Part shown: piece by piece, positions 50,005-60,189 of the stretch
How the letters are laid out: the number at the start of each line of letters is the position of its first letter
How positions within the stretch are numbered: the stretch's first letter is position 1
Assembly: GCF_018555385.1 (NCBI RefSeq)
Contig: NZ_JAFEJS010000008.1
Location: 1 to 64,000, forward strand
Reading direction: 5' to 3'
DNA from: Bifidobacterium santillanense
GTDB taxonomy: Bacteria > Actinomycetota > Actinomycetes > Actinomycetales > Bifidobacteriaceae
DNA length: 64,000 nt
Notes under the pieces: generated by a model
What the model was told of the DNA's origin: nothing
What the model saw: only the letters and a program-made list of their open reading frames with translations
Database searches by the model: none
Made by a program: the position numbers and the translations under genes

Positions 50005-52905
50005 ATGGGCGTGTTGGGAAGGAAATGCAGTATCGCGGCGGCCATCGCCGCGGCGGTGTGCCTGCTGGTGTCGCCGATGCTGGCGTTGGGGTCGCCGGAC
50101 GGCGCAGCCGGCACCGGGAGCGGCGGCGTAGTCGGCGGGCGTGGCAATACGGCGGATACGGCGTCGCTGGGCTGGTATCTGCCGAACAAGGCGTGGGTGC
50201 GCATGGACGACGACGGCGTCTGGCGGATGGTTTCCGATCCCGAGAGGGATAATCACGTCGGCGCGGACGGCATGTCGTTCCTTGACGGCGACGTGGTCGC
50301 GGCGGCGGTGAATTTCACGGTGCCGTGGTGGGATGAGCCCACCCGGTTGGAGCTGGTGGACGATTGGACGCTGGTGGACCGGTATCTCGACGTGCGGGAC
50401 GTGTCCGAGGTGCGCGTGTACGTGGCCGAAATGGACGAATACGACGCTCCCTCGCTGGACGGCATCAACGTGACCGGCGAGGACGTGACCGACCGTTTCG
50501 ACATCGTCTCGGAAGGCATGACGGTCACGGCGAAGGCGACGGCCGAGTATCTGGCGTCGCTGGACCTGAGGGAACGTCGCAAGTCGTTGCAGTTCTCGAT
50601 GCTGGTGCCGTTCGATGTGAGGTTCGACGTGCGCGAGGATCTGCAGCGGGACATCGATGCGATGCGCACGCGCAGCGGGTCGCTCGACAATACGTGCAGC
50701 GACGGCAAACACGAGCTGGTCAACCGCGGCGGCGTGTTCTGGGCCGATCACGAGTATTGGGAGACGAACGAGCCTCGCCTGTGCATCGTGCGCCCGGAGT
50801 TCGACAAGGACGTGACCGCGAGCGAAACGGAAGGCGGCGACGGGTCGAGCATCGACGGCCGCAGCGTACTGCCCGGCCAGACGGTCACCTATGAGCTGGA
50901 ATTGCAGGTGGGGGCCGCATCCGACTACACGTTGCACACGCTGGAGTTCGTGGACGAGTACGACGTGCGCACGACGCCGGTCAAGGAGAGTCTGACGGTC
51001 ATCGATGCGCGTGATGGTGTGACGGTGCCGGCCGAAGCGTACGACGTGGAGTGGGACGACGCCGGGCACAAACTGTCGGTCTCGTTCCGGCGCGACTGGC
51101 TGGACGAGCATTGGGAACCGTACAGGGCCCACTGGTATCGGCTGGAGTTCGACGCGACCGTGTCCGAGGATGCGGCCACGGACACGGTGATCGCGAACCG
51201 CGGCTGGATCACGTTGAACAATTCCGGATTGGAGTCGAACGAGGTTACGAACCGGCCGGTCGACCCGCAGCCGGTCAAGCAGGACACGCAGGCGGACGCG
51301 TCGGTGGACATCGACGGCAAGACCGTACTGGTCGGCGACCGCCTGTACTACCGGATCACGATCGACGCGGCAGGTTTGGCCGACCCGGCGTATCCGGTGC
51401 GCCGGCTGGGCGTGATCGACGACTACGACGAAACCGTGCTGGACGTGGACGAGGCCGGCATCCACGTGCTTGACGAGCAGGGCGCGGACGTGACCGACCG
51501 GGTGAACGTGCAGGTCGCCGATGGCGTCGTCTACGCGTTCTTCAAGACCGTGGACACCACGCTTGCCGACGGGACGGTGCTGCCGGGCGACCCGCAGCCC
51601 GCCGATCTGACGGAATACGCGCGGCGTGAACTGTCCGCGGAACGTGACGCGGGCATCGACCAGTCGCTGCTCGGCAAGACGTACCAGCTGGTGCTGCCGA
51701 TGACGGTCATCGCGGCGGCGGACGGCGGTTCGGTCGAGAACACGGCCGTGCAGGTCACGAACAAGCGCCGCGCGGTGTCGAACACGGTCACGAACGTGCT
51801 CGCTCGGCTCGACCCGTTCAAGGACGTGACGGTCGACGTCGGCGCGGACAGCGCGGACGGCATGAGCATCTACAAGGACCAGCTGTTCCTCTACCGGTTG
51901 GACTCCTCCCTGCTGCCCGCGAACCGCGCCTACCCGCAGGTGACGCAGTGGCACATCGACGACGATTACGACGAGTCGGGCGACGAATACGCCGGCCAGT
52001 GGGCTGTGTACGCGGCCGAGGACCTGCATGACGCGGCCGGCAGTGTGATCGCGGCGAAGGGCTCGCGCATCGCGGGCAGCGGCTTCGACTCCGCGCGATT
52101 CGGCGGCGACCTGTTCTCGTTGGACATGCGCGACGGCACGTTCACGGTCGCGGCCACGCAGCGCTATCTCGACTTGGTGTCGGCCGACGGCGCGCATGCG
52201 CAGGCATGGCGCGCGTACGTGCAGTTCCGGCGGGTGAAGGCCGGTGAGTTCTCCAACACGTTCACGGAGACGCTGAACGGCGTGGAACGCCCGTCGAACA
52301 CGGTGACCACGCGCACGCCCGAACGCTCCCCGTCCGTGGGCGTGGAGAAGTTCGACGAGGCATCCGGATTGGAGGAGGGCGACCGCGACGACACGAAGGA
52401 CGCGTTGGAGATCACGGGAGACGGCACGACGATCGTGTTCCGCATCACGAACACCGGCGACGTGCCCCTGACCGGTCTTGAACTGTCCGACGAAACGATC
52501 GCCGGCGACGGCACGGTCACCGATCTGAGATACCCGGATGGTTGGGCGGCGCTCGTATTGCAGCCGGGCGAATCCGTGGACGTGACCGGCACGTTGACCG
52601 GCGTCACCGACCTGCACACCGATCGCGCGACCGTACAGGCCGCGCCGGTCATCGAATGCGTGCCGAAGGACGACGACCCGTTCGACGACAAGCCCGCGCA
52701 GCCGGTCGAACCCGGCACGGTGTGCACGGACACGCCGATCACGAGCGAACCGGATGACTGGAGCGCCTACATGAAACGCATGCTGCCACACACCGGCGTC
52801 GATCTGACCGGCATCATCGCGATCGGCATGCTCGTCCTGCTGACCGGTTTCGCCATGCTCCGCATCGCCCACTCGCATCGCCGGAACCCGGTTTCCGACT
52901 TCTGA
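50005..52905 (+). CDS. large LPxTG-anchored surface adhesin
   Basis: 966 residues. A signal peptide (SIAAAIAAAVCLLVSPMLAL) is followed by several immunoglobulin-like or isopeptide-type repeats of about 150 residues, recognisable as VGDRLYYRITIDAAG, VLPGQTVTYELELQVG and MSIYKDQLFLYRLDSS. The sortase signal is LPHTG at about 928, a hydrophobic segment and a basic tail. It is acidic and Thr/Asp rich. The frame is open upstream to 49774, but the ATG at 50005 follows GGGAG and begins the signal peptide. It lies directly before the secretion genes, pointing to mating-pair adhesion. Confidence 0.85.
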   Translation: MGVLGRKCSIAAAIAAAVCLLVSPMLALGSPDGAAGTGSGGVVGGRGNTADTASLGWYLPNKAWVRMDDDGVWRMVSDPERDNHVGADGMSFLDGDVVAAAVNFTVPWWDEPTRLELVDDWTLVDRYLDVRDVSEVRVYVAEMDEYDAPSLDGINVTGEDVTDRFDIVSEGMTVTAKATAEYLASLDLRERRKSLQFSMLVPFDVRFDVREDLQRDIDAMRTRSGSLDNTCSDGKHELVNRGGVFWADHEYWETNEPRLCIVRPEFDKDVTASETEGGDGSSIDGRSVLPGQTVTYELELQVGAASDYTLHTLEFVDEYDVRTTPVKESLTVIDARDGVTVPAEAYDVEWDDAGHKLSVSFRRDWLDEHWEPYRAHWYRLEFDATVSEDAATDTVIANRGWITLNNSGLESNEVTNRPVDPQPVKQDTQADASVDIDGKTVLVGDRLYYRITIDAAGLADPAYPVRRLGVIDDYDETVLDVDEAGIHVLDEQGADVTDRVNVQVADGVVYAFFKTVDTTLADGTVLPGDPQPADLTEYARRELSAERDAGIDQSLLGKTYQLVLPMTVIAAADGGSVENTAVQVTNKRRAVSNTVTNVLARLDPFKDVTVDVGADSADGMSIYKDQLFLYRLDSSLLPANRAYPQVTQWHIDDDYDESGDEYAGQWAVYAAEDLHDAAGSVIAAKGSRIAGSGFDSARFGGDLFSLDMRDGTFTVAATQRYLDLVSADGAHAQAWRAYVQFRRVKAGEFSNTFTETLNGVERPSNTVTTRTPERSPSVGVEKFDEASGLEEGDRDDTKDALEITGDGTTIVFRITNTGDVPLTGLELSDETIAGDGTVTDLRYPDGWAALVLQPGESVDVTGTLTGVTDLHTDRATVQAAPVIECVPKDDDPFDDKPAQPVEPGTVCTDTPITSEPDDWSAYMKRMLPHTGVDLTGIIAIGMLVLLTGFAMLRIAHSHRRNPVSDF

Positions 52906-52953
52906 CTTCCGTTGCGGCCGCGCATTATTCGCATGGCCGCAACGGTTCCTACG

Positions 52954-52987
52954 GGGATGCCGCCGACCGTCAGACCGGCGGCATCCC
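52954..52987. terminator. hairpin between the adhesin gene and the secretion operon
   Basis: GGGATGCCGCCG / CGGCGGCATCCC with a 10-base loop; no strong T-run. It may attenuate rather than stop read-through into the genes from 53069. Confidence 0.5.
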
Positions 52988-53068
52988 ATCGCCAAGGCCG
53001 TCCGGCTTTCGACAACACCGGGCGGCCGTCCACTCACCGTTGAGTCCCATCACCGCAAAGGAGCCGTC

Positions 53069-53272
53069 ATGGACACGATCACCACGATTCTCGAACTGCT
53101 GCAGAAGGCCGCGCTGCTGGGCGGCGGCATCTGGAGCGTATGGGGTGCGATCACCCTGGCCGGAGGGTTGAAGGACCATTCCGGCCCGCAAACCCAATCC
53201 GGCATATGGCAGCTGGTCGGAGGCGCGGTCATCATCGCCGCAGCCGCACTGTTCGCCAACCTCAGCTTCTGA
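53069..53272 (+). CDS. VirB2-like small membrane protein
   Basis: 67 residues with two hydrophobic segments (LLQKAALLGGGIWSVWGAITLAG, IWQLVGGAVIIAAAALFANL), a small-pilin or TrbC-like layout. It begins the type IV secretion operon and has a strong AAAGGAG ribosome binding site. It could be the conjugative pilus subunit or a small channel component. Confidence 0.7.
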   Translation: MDTITTILELLQKAALLGGGIWSVWGAITLAGGLKDHSGPQTQSGIWQLVGGAVIIAAAALFANLSF

Positions 53273-53336
53273 ACGCCCGTCGGCAAGCGGGCGTTCGATT
53301 CGTATCGGACAGTCAAACGAAGAAGGTGAACCGGTC

Positions 53337-54188
53337 ATGGCGGACTTGGTGGAACCGTGCGTGAACATGCTCAACGCGATCGGCGGCGGCATCGACGGCA
53401 GCATACTCGACCGGCTCGCATTGGGGCCGGCCGAGTTCAACGCGGGCCTGTACAACATGGCGGGATCGGTGCATACGAGCGCGGTCAAACCGGTGTCCGC
53501 CACCATCGCCAGCATCGTGTTCACGCTGGAACTGGCCCGCGCGTCGACCCGCGCGGACGGCGACCGCGAACTGGGCGTGAAGATCATCGGCGGCGTGCTG
53601 CTCAAATGCGCGCTCGTGCTCCTGTTTGCGTCCAATGCGGCGCTGATCCTGCAGGGCATCGACGCGGTCGTCTCGCAGATCGTGTCCGCCGCGTCGGGCG
53701 TGCTCGCGGCCGCGCCGGGCAGCGAGACGCAACTGTTGGGCGATCAGATGCGATCCGCGATCGAGGATGCGGGTCTGATCGGTCAGAGCGGGCTCATGGT
53801 GTTGGTATTGATCCCGTTCATCGTCTCGCAGATCGCCGGCGTGGTGCTGCTGGCGGTCGTGTACATGCGGTTCATGCAGATCTACATGCTGACCTGTTTC
53901 GCGTCGCTGCCGATCGTGTTCATGGCCTCGGAGCATACGCGCATGATGGGCGTCGGCTATCTGAAACGCTACGGACAGGTCTCGTTCCAGGCGATCACCC
54001 TGACGGTCGGCGTGATCCTGTACCGCACGTTCGTCGGCGAGGCGCTGCGGCTCGACGGGTATGTGGACGGCGGCGACCTGTGGCAGTACATCATCGCGAA
54101 CTTCGGCACGCTGCTGTTGGGGGCGATCATGCTCGGCTGTCTGGTCATGGTGTCCTCGGCCACCGCCAAGGCCGTGTTCGGCGAATAG
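53337..54188 (+). CDS. VirB6/TrbL-like type IV secretion membrane protein
   Basis: 283 residues with six to seven hydrophobic segments (for example VSATIASIVFTLELARAST, LVLVLIPFIVSQIAGVVLLA, LLGAIMLGCLVMVSSATAKA). The pattern is that of the TrbL/VirB6-like channel proteins of Gram-positive conjugative elements. It follows the VirB2-like gene by 64 bp and precedes the PrgI gene. Confidence 0.75.
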   Translation: MADLVEPCVNMLNAIGGGIDGSILDRLALGPAEFNAGLYNMAGSVHTSAVKPVSATIASIVFTLELARASTRADGDRELGVKIIGGVLLKCALVLLFASNAALILQGIDAVVSQIVSAASGVLAAAPGSETQLLGDQMRSAIEDAGLIGQSGLMVLVLIPFIVSQIAGVVLLAVVYMRFMQIYMLTCFASLPIVFMASEHTRMMGVGYLKRYGQVSFQAITLTVGVILYRTFVGEALRLDGYVDGGDLWQYIIANFGTLLLGAIMLGCLVMVSSATAKAVFGE

Positions 54189-54214
54189 ACGCGAGATCAG
54201 GGAAGGCGGCGGCG

Positions 54215-54580
54215 ATGGCGTTGGAGATCAGGATCTACAAGGAGATCACGGCCACCGAGGCGCGGGTCATGTGGGGCATGAGCTGGCGGCAGCTCGCCGC
54301 GGCCGCGATGATGGGCTGCCTGTCGGCGGTCGTGTGGCTCGTGTTCTGGCGCCTGTTCGGGCTCCCCGACGTCGGCCAGTACGTGGTGTTCCTCGTGAAC
54401 CTGCCGTTGGCCGCATGGGGCTGGCTGCGGCCGAAGGGGCTGAAACCGGAGGTCTGGTTCGGATACGTGATCGCATGCCGGTTCGGGCAGCAACGGTATT
54501 TCATCGACGGGCCCGCCCGGTCTCGTCGACGAGAACGGAAACGGGGCAGGAAGGCCATCAGCGAACGGAAGGACGGATGA
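54215..54580 (+). CDS. PrgI family protein
   Basis: 121 residues. Two transmembrane segments (AAAAMMGCLSAVVWLVFWRLF, VFLVNLPLAAWGWLRP) lie after an N-terminal IYKEITATEARVMWGMSWRQ, typical of PrgI proteins next to VirB4 in Gram-positive conjugation systems. The C-terminus is strongly basic. Its stop overlaps the VirB4 start (ATGA). Confidence 0.8.
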   Translation: MALEIRIYKEITATEARVMWGMSWRQLAAAAMMGCLSAVVWLVFWRLFGLPDVGQYVVFLVNLPLAAWGWLRPKGLKPEVWFGYVIACRFGQQRYFIDGPARSRRRERKRGRKAISERKDG

Positions 54581-56943
54581 TCATGGCACGACGCAAACCG
54601 GCAGGCAGGCAAGGGCGCAGGATGCGCCGGCGGCGGGAGCGAGGGTATCGCACGGCGAAGGAGCTGATCGGCTACGAGGCGATGCTCTCCAACGGGATCG
54701 CGTATCTGGGCGACAACCGGTGGAGCGTGACCGTGCGCATGTCCGACATCAACTATGAGACGGCCACGCGCGAACGGCAGGCGCAGCTCATCAACGCGTG
54801 GGCGGAGTTCCTGAACACGTTCGACGGCTCCACCCGGCTGCAGGTCACCTGCGTGACGCGCACGCTCGACGCCCATGACGTGATGTCGATGGTCGGCATG
54901 CGGTTGGACGGTGGCCAGTTCGATGCGCTGCGCGCGGAATCGAACCGGATCATGCTCGCCAAGCTCGGCGAACGCTCCCGCAACGCGGTCACCGACAAAT
55001 ACCTGACGATCACGATCACGGAAGAGGACCCGGAACGCGCGCAGGCCACGCTGAACCGGCTTGTCAAAACGTCCGAAAGCCAGCTTTCCACGTTGGACGG
55101 CTGCAAGATCACGCCGCTCAACCGAGGCGAACGACTGCGCCTGCTGGCCCTGCTGCTGCGTCCGGGCGAACCGTTCCGCTACGACGACAAGCTGGTCGAA
55201 TCCGGCCGCGCCACGTCGAAGGACTTCGTCGCACCGTGGTGCGTGGACGCGACGGACGCGCGCGTATTGCGACTGTCGAACGCCGCGGGCGATACGCTGC
55301 GTTCGACGTTGTGGATACGCGACTTTCCGCCGATCATGTCCGACCGGCTGATCGCCGAATTGACCGGTTTGAAGACCGAGGGCACGGTGTCGATTCATCT
55401 TGCGCCGTACGATCGCAGCGTCGGCGCGGAACTGGTGGACCGCAAGATCGCCGAAATGGACATGCAACGCCTGGAGGAGCGTCGCAGGAACATGCGCCGG
55501 CACATTCCCGCCGACGAACTGCCCGCCGACCTGCGCGACTCATTGGAGGAGGCGCATAATCTTCGCGACGAGATGCGCCGGTCGAACGAACGGCTCGTGG
55601 AGGCGCTGGCGACGGTCACGGTCACGGCCCCCACACGCCCGCTGCTCGACCAGCAGGTCAAGGACGTGCTCGCCGCCTGCCGCAAGCTCTCCTGCACGGC
55701 CGAAACCCTCGCCTGCATGCAGCTCGACGGGTTGAACGCAAGCCTGCCGTTGGGCGTGAACCCGCTGCCGATGCGACGCACGCTGACCACGAGCGGCGCC
55801 GCGATCATGATGCCGTTCACGAATCAGGAGATCATGGACGAGCACGGCGTGTTCTACGGGGTCAACGCGCGCAGCGGCAATGCGCTCATGGTCGACCGCA
55901 CCCGCACCACGATCAACGCGAATGGGTTCATGCTCGGCACCACCGGAAGCGGCAAATCGCAGGCCGCGAAGGCCGAAATGACCGCCTTGTTCCTATCCTG
56001 CCCCGACGACGATCTGATTATCGTCGACCCCGAACACGAATACGCGCCCCTGTGCGACGCGCTGCACGGCGCGAGGGTGATCGTCAGCGCCGGTTCAGCC
56101 GATCGCATCAACCCGATGGACATCACGCTCGACGCCACGCTGGACGGTGACCCGATCCGCACGAAGGCGAACGCGGTCATCTCCATGATCGGCGCGCTCA
56201 TCGGCGGCTCCGACGGCTTGGACGCCGCGGAACGCTCCATCGTGGACCGGTGCACGCTGGGACTGTACCGCGAATACCGCAACAATCCCGCCCTGCCGCA
56301 GCCCACGCTGGCCGATCTGCACGCCCGGCTCGCCGCCAGCAACGAGCCGGAGGCGCGGGGGCTGGCGTTGAGCCTCGAATCGTATACGCTCGGCAGTCTG
56401 TCGGGTTTCGCCGGGCAGACCACCGTGGACATGTCCAACCGGTTCACCGTGTTCGACGTGGCCGCGCTGGAGGGCGAATTGAAGACGTTCGGGATGATGG
56501 TCGTGCTCGACCATCTGTGGAACCGGGTCGCCCGCAACCGGAAGACGAACCGGCGCACCTGGATCTACGTGGACGAGTTTCACCGCATGTTCTCCAACAG
56601 GTACGCGTCCGAACAGTTCCTGGACATGTTCAAACGCGCCCGCAAATGGGGGCTCGGCATGACCGGCATCACGCAGAACATCGAGGAACTGCTCGCCAGC
56701 AAGGAGGCGCGGTTCATGCTTGCCAACTCCGCGTTCCTGCTGCTCATGAACCAGACGCCCACCGACGCGGCGCGACTGGCCGACATGTGGCACTTGTCTC
56801 CCGAACTGAAGGAACGGTTGGGCGGTGCGCGTCCCGGCGAGGGCCTGCTCAAGGCCGGCGAGGCGTTCATCCCGTTCGACGGGCGCATCCCGACCGATTC
56901 CACGCTCTACCGGCTATTCACCACGAAATTCGGGGAGACCTGA
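54577..56943 (+). CDS. VirB4-like conjugation ATPase
   Basis: 788 residues. The N-terminal half (about 40-420) is the TraC/CagE-type domain. The ATPase has Walker A at about 454-461 (GTTGSGKS), Walker B at about 480-488 (DDLIIVDPEHEY) and late motifs RTWIYVDEFHRMF and MTGITQNIEELL. It powers pilus and channel assembly. The ATG at 54577 overlaps the PrgI stop; a second ATG two codons later is possible. Its own stop overlaps the next start. Confidence 0.93.
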   Translation: MIMARRKPAGRQGRRMRRRRERGYRTAKELIGYEAMLSNGIAYLGDNRWSVTVRMSDINYETATRERQAQLINAWAEFLNTFDGSTRLQVTCVTRTLDAHDVMSMVGMRLDGGQFDALRAESNRIMLAKLGERSRNAVTDKYLTITITEEDPERAQATLNRLVKTSESQLSTLDGCKITPLNRGERLRLLALLLRPGEPFRYDDKLVESGRATSKDFVAPWCVDATDARVLRLSNAAGDTLRSTLWIRDFPPIMSDRLIAELTGLKTEGTVSIHLAPYDRSVGAELVDRKIAEMDMQRLEERRRNMRRHIPADELPADLRDSLEEAHNLRDEMRRSNERLVEALATVTVTAPTRPLLDQQVKDVLAACRKLSCTAETLACMQLDGLNASLPLGVNPLPMRRTLTTSGAAIMMPFTNQEIMDEHGVFYGVNARSGNALMVDRTRTTINANGFMLGTTGSGKSQAAKAEMTALFLSCPDDDLIIVDPEHEYAPLCDALHGARVIVSAGSADRINPMDITLDATLDGDPIRTKANAVISMIGALIGGSDGLDAAERSIVDRCTLGLYREYRNNPALPQPTLADLHARLAASNEPEARGLALSLESYTLGSLSGFAGQTTVDMSNRFTVFDVAALEGELKTFGMMVVLDHLWNRVARNRKTNRRTWIYVDEFHRMFSNRYASEQFLDMFKRARKWGLGMTGITQNIEELLASKEARFMLANSAFLLLMNQTPTDAARLADMWHLSPELKERLGGARPGEGLLKAGEAFIPFDGRIPTDSTLYRLFTTKFGET

Positions 56944-58262
56944 TGGTCGAGCTCATGGATCCACGGCGGACCGGCACCGCCGACAAGCTCACCTCATACA
57001 CCGGCCGTATCCGCGAAGGCGAAGGACTGACGGGCCGACTGCGCTCGACCACGGTCAGGTTCGCCGGCGACGCCGCCGCGCTCGGCCGCAGCACCATGCA
57101 AACCGCGACGGGGACAACGGACGAACATGAGGAAAACGGTATCGACCCGGCTGACGCGATCCTTGACGTCGGGCAAGGGCTGCGTTCCGCCGGCCAACTG
57201 GTGCCAAACACCGGCAGGCGCGGCGGGCGACGCAACCGGCGGCCGATGACCGTGGAGGAACCATTGGACGATATCGCCGATGCCAAGCCGACCGTGGACG
57301 TCTTCGCGGAACCGGCAAACGGCGGACAGACCGTGAACGGTCCAGCTCGTCATACGCCCGTCACGTCGTCATCCGGCACGGCTCCGAATCCCGTTGCCAC
57401 GTTGAGCAAGTCGGACGGCAGCACCCGCGGCGTCGCACGCCGGCTCGCGCAATCCGGAACAGGCGGGATACGCCGTGCAGGGAACACGGCGAACGGAACG
57501 GCCGGAGGCATACGTTTCGCGTCGCCATTGTCCAGATTCACGCCCGGCTCCACGGGCTCCGCGACGCGTGGCACCAGAAATACCGCCAAGGGGGTGGCGA
57601 AGGCGGCGGACGGCTTGTCCAACCTCATGCGGGCGGCCGTCGAAGGCTCGCGCAGAATCATGGCATCCGTCGTTTCAGCCGTGACGGGCACAGTCGGCAT
57701 GCCGGTGTTCCTATTGGCGACGGCCGCGATCATGGTGCTCGCGACGCTCATGGCGCTCCTGTCATGGCTGCCCGGCTTCAACGCCACGCAACAGGGCTGC
57801 ACCGGCGGCGACTGTTTCGTCACCGGCAGCGTGATCGGCTCGCTGGAACCGCCATTGGTCATGAACGGCAACGATACGGTCGTGAACGTGGACGCGATGG
57901 ACCTGCCCGAAATCACCTCGTACGAGCGCTGGCAGTGCACATGGTGGGCCGCGTCCCGACGCGAGCAGATCGGCACGCCCGTCGACCCGTGGATGGGCGA
58001 CGGGCGCATGTGGCGCGCCAGTGCCGAACGATTCGGCTATCCGATCGACAAGGCTCCCCGCCCCGGAGACGTCATGGTCTTCCAAGCTGACACACTCGGC
58101 GCGGACGATTACTACGGGCACGTCGCCATCGTCGAGGAAGTCAACGAAGACGGCGACATCATCATCTCCGAAAGCGGCGCCGCAGCAGCCCGCGTCACCC
58201 TGCGCACGCTCACCGCGCAGCAGCTTGCGGACAACCGGGCGAACATCGACTTCATCCACTGA
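56943..58262 (+). CDS. CHAP-domain cell wall hydrolase of the transfer system
   Basis: 439 residues. A 200-residue polar, Gly/Thr/Arg-rich cytoplasmic part precedes one transmembrane segment (VGMPVFLLATAAIMVLATLMALL). An extracytoplasmic CHAP domain follows, with its catalytic Cys at about 332 (RWQCTWWAASRRE) and His in DYYGHVAIVEEV. CHAP amidases or endopeptidases open the peptidoglycan locally so that the secretion channel can cross it. There is no SLT (lysozyme-like) domain. It is coupled to VirB4 by a one-base overlap. Confidence 0.88.
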   Translation: MVELMDPRRTGTADKLTSYTGRIREGEGLTGRLRSTTVRFAGDAAALGRSTMQTATGTTDEHEENGIDPADAILDVGQGLRSAGQLVPNTGRRGGRRNRRPMTVEEPLDDIADAKPTVDVFAEPANGGQTVNGPARHTPVTSSSGTAPNPVATLSKSDGSTRGVARRLAQSGTGGIRRAGNTANGTAGGIRFASPLSRFTPGSTGSATRGTRNTAKGVAKAADGLSNLMRAAVEGSRRIMASVVSAVTGTVGMPVFLLATAAIMVLATLMALLSWLPGFNATQQGCTGGDCFVTGSVIGSLEPPLVMNGNDTVVNVDAMDLPEITSYERWQCTWWAASRREQIGTPVDPWMGDGRMWRASAERFGYPIDKAPRPGDVMVFQADTLGADDYYGHVAIVEEVNEDGDIIISESGAAAARVTLRTLTAQQLADNRANIDFIH

Positions 58263-58290
58263 CCGAACCACATCACGCAAAGGAGCATCC

Positions 58291-58836
58291 ATGAACAATC
58301 GAGACCCCAAACGCAATCTGATCATCATTGTCACGGTCGCGCTCATTCCCATTATCCTGCTCGGCGCGGCATGCCTGCGCACGTTCATGCCCGTACGGCA
58401 TACGGGCGTCCCGATCGTCGTGCGCAACGATCAAAACCGGACGGTCGAACCGAAATCGGATACGACGGTCAACGGGCGGAGGATCGACGTCTATCGTACG
58501 GACGAAGCGTGCGTGCTGATGGCGCCGCTCGCCGTACAGGCGTACGTTTCCGACCGGGACGACCGCGACCGGAACCTGAGCAACCTATTCACCGAGGATG
58601 CGGAAGGCCTGCAGATACCGGTCGAACGCATACGCCACGATGACGCCGGCTCGCTTGGCAACGGCTACGTGAAGGTCGCCATCAACGACGACGCGGCCGC
58701 ATGCGTGGTTGAGACCGAGTCCGGCGTGATCTGGGAGGTCTACTACGCGGACTTCGACCGCGACGGCTACAAGGTCAGCAAGATCATCAGCCACGACAGG
58801 GAACGCGCCTACGTTCCCGGCACCGACGCCCTGTAA
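58291..58836 (+). CDS. membrane-anchored accessory protein of the transfer operon
   Basis: 181 residues. An N-terminal segment (LIIIVTVALIPIILLGAACL) may be an anchor or a poor lipobox. The extracytoplasmic part (about 35-181) is polar and acidic, with RTDEACVLMAPLAVQAYVSD and GVIWEVYYADFDRDG. No family recognised. Good AAAGGAG ribosome binding site; 28 bp after the CHAP gene. Confidence 0.7.
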   Translation: MNNRDPKRNLIIIVTVALIPIILLGAACLRTFMPVRHTGVPIVVRNDQNRTVEPKSDTTVNGRRIDVYRTDEACVLMAPLAVQAYVSDRDDRDRNLSNLFTEDAEGLQIPVERIRHDDAGSLGNGYVKVAINDDAAACVVETESGVIWEVYYADFDRDGYKVSKIISHDRERAYVPGTDAL

Positions 58837-58867
58837 CCGGCCACGCGTCACGGAAAGGAACAAGATC

Positions 58868-59875
58868 ATGACCGGTGAACCGTTCAACCTCGGCCCGTCC
58901 AGCCTCCCCGCCATCGCCGACGACGAGCCGGGCGAGACCCAAATCCTCGGCATGGATGCTCCGCCGCGACGATGCGAAGGCTCCACGGCCAACATCACCC
59001 ATAATGCAGACGATGCCATGCCTCTGAACCTCGGACCGACCGAACGCAACGACCGCAACAATGACGAAGACGATGACGGTCATGCCGATGCCGACGGCGG
59101 TCGATTCATGTCACGATTCCCGGAAAACGCCGTCAAACCGGCGGTAGCAGGATTGGCCGTCCTGCTACTGGTCGGCGGCGTAATCGCGGGCGTTCGCGTC
59201 ATCACCGCGACGAATCATGCCGAGCCGACCATTCAACAGCCAGTGCAGGCGGAAGAGGATCGCAAACAAGCGGAACGCCTGCAGGATGCAATGACGATCG
59301 CGAAGGCGCTGCTCGAACGCGTCAAGCGCAGTCCCATCGCCGATCAGATCAACCCCAGCCAGCTCGAACAGGCTATGGACGATCAGGACATCGAACGCAT
59401 GGAAGCATTCACCAAACAACTGGAAACCTCATACGCTACAGCGCTAGACGACACGACCAGTCAGACGTCCAAGACCCTCGGCGAAGCGATCGGCCGAGCC
59501 GACAAGCTGCGCGCAGCACCGGAATCCGACGAACATGCACGACTCGACCGGCTTGCCGACACATGGCGCGACAAGACCATCACCGAGGAAAACCTGGCCG
59601 ATGCCATCGCAGCCGCACGCCAGATCGCCGACCTCGCCGCGACGGTCGACGTGCAGCAGACGAAAGCTGCGGAAGAGGAACGGCAGCGGGAACAACGCGA
59701 GCAAGAGGAACGCGAACGGCAGTCCGCACAACAGCAGTCCACGCAGCAACAGGCGACGGCACCGACGCAGTCACAGCAGCCGCAGTATCAGCCTCCCACG
59801 CCGCAGCCGGCGCCCTCGTGGAACGTTCCCGGCCAGCAAACAGATCGCCTACCCAACCGGGACGGCAGCCTCTGA
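58868..59875 (+). CDS. membrane-anchored coiled-coil protein of the transfer operon
   Basis: 335 residues. An acidic disordered N-terminus (about 1-90) is followed by one transmembrane segment (VAGLAVLLLVGGVIAGVRVI) and a long helical, Glu/Gln-rich extracytoplasmic part (VQAEEDRKQAERLQDAMTIA, then EEERQREQREQEERERQS). It ends in a Gln/Pro-rich tail. No family recognised. It closes the transfer operon; AAAGGAAC lies before the ATG. Confidence 0.7.
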   Translation: MTGEPFNLGPSSLPAIADDEPGETQILGMDAPPRRCEGSTANITHNADDAMPLNLGPTERNDRNNDEDDDGHADADGGRFMSRFPENAVKPAVAGLAVLLLVGGVIAGVRVITATNHAEPTIQQPVQAEEDRKQAERLQDAMTIAKALLERVKRSPIADQINPSQLEQAMDDQDIERMEAFTKQLETSYATALDDTTSQTSKTLGEAIGRADKLRAAPESDEHARLDRLADTWRDKTITEENLADAIAAARQIADLAATVDVQQTKAAEEERQREQREQEERERQSAQQQSTQQQATAPTQSQQPQYQPPTPQPAPSWNVPGQQTDRLPNRDGSL

Positions 59876-60189
59876 CGGCAGGCACGGGATCATATGCAAG
59901 CGCGAACGCAACCCCGCGTCCCGACCCGGCACCAACCGTCACGTTCCGCTCCAACGCAAGCGGTCGTCCCCGACCCCGCGCCAACGCAAGTTAATCCATC
60001 AGACCGTCGGCATATCCCCGATATGCCGACGGCTCGCTCTTTTATCCAGCGGTTGCCTCTCGAATTGAAATCGGCGTACGAGTACTGCTATCTATGCAGA
60101 CTCCGAATTTACTCCGCAGTACTCTGACATGTACTCCGACATACTCCGACATATACATGTCGGAGTATGTCGGAGTATGTCGGAGTATG
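59876..60189. other. intergenic region with iterated 10-bp inverted repeat
   Basis: No credible gene. It contains the 10-bp repeats at 60121-60190, listed separately. The open frames are low-complexity. Confidence 0.5.

Noticed and set aside
59894..60127. 77-codon frame after the coiled-coil gene
   Set aside because: Low-complexity sequence, no ribosome binding site, and it ends in the iteron block.
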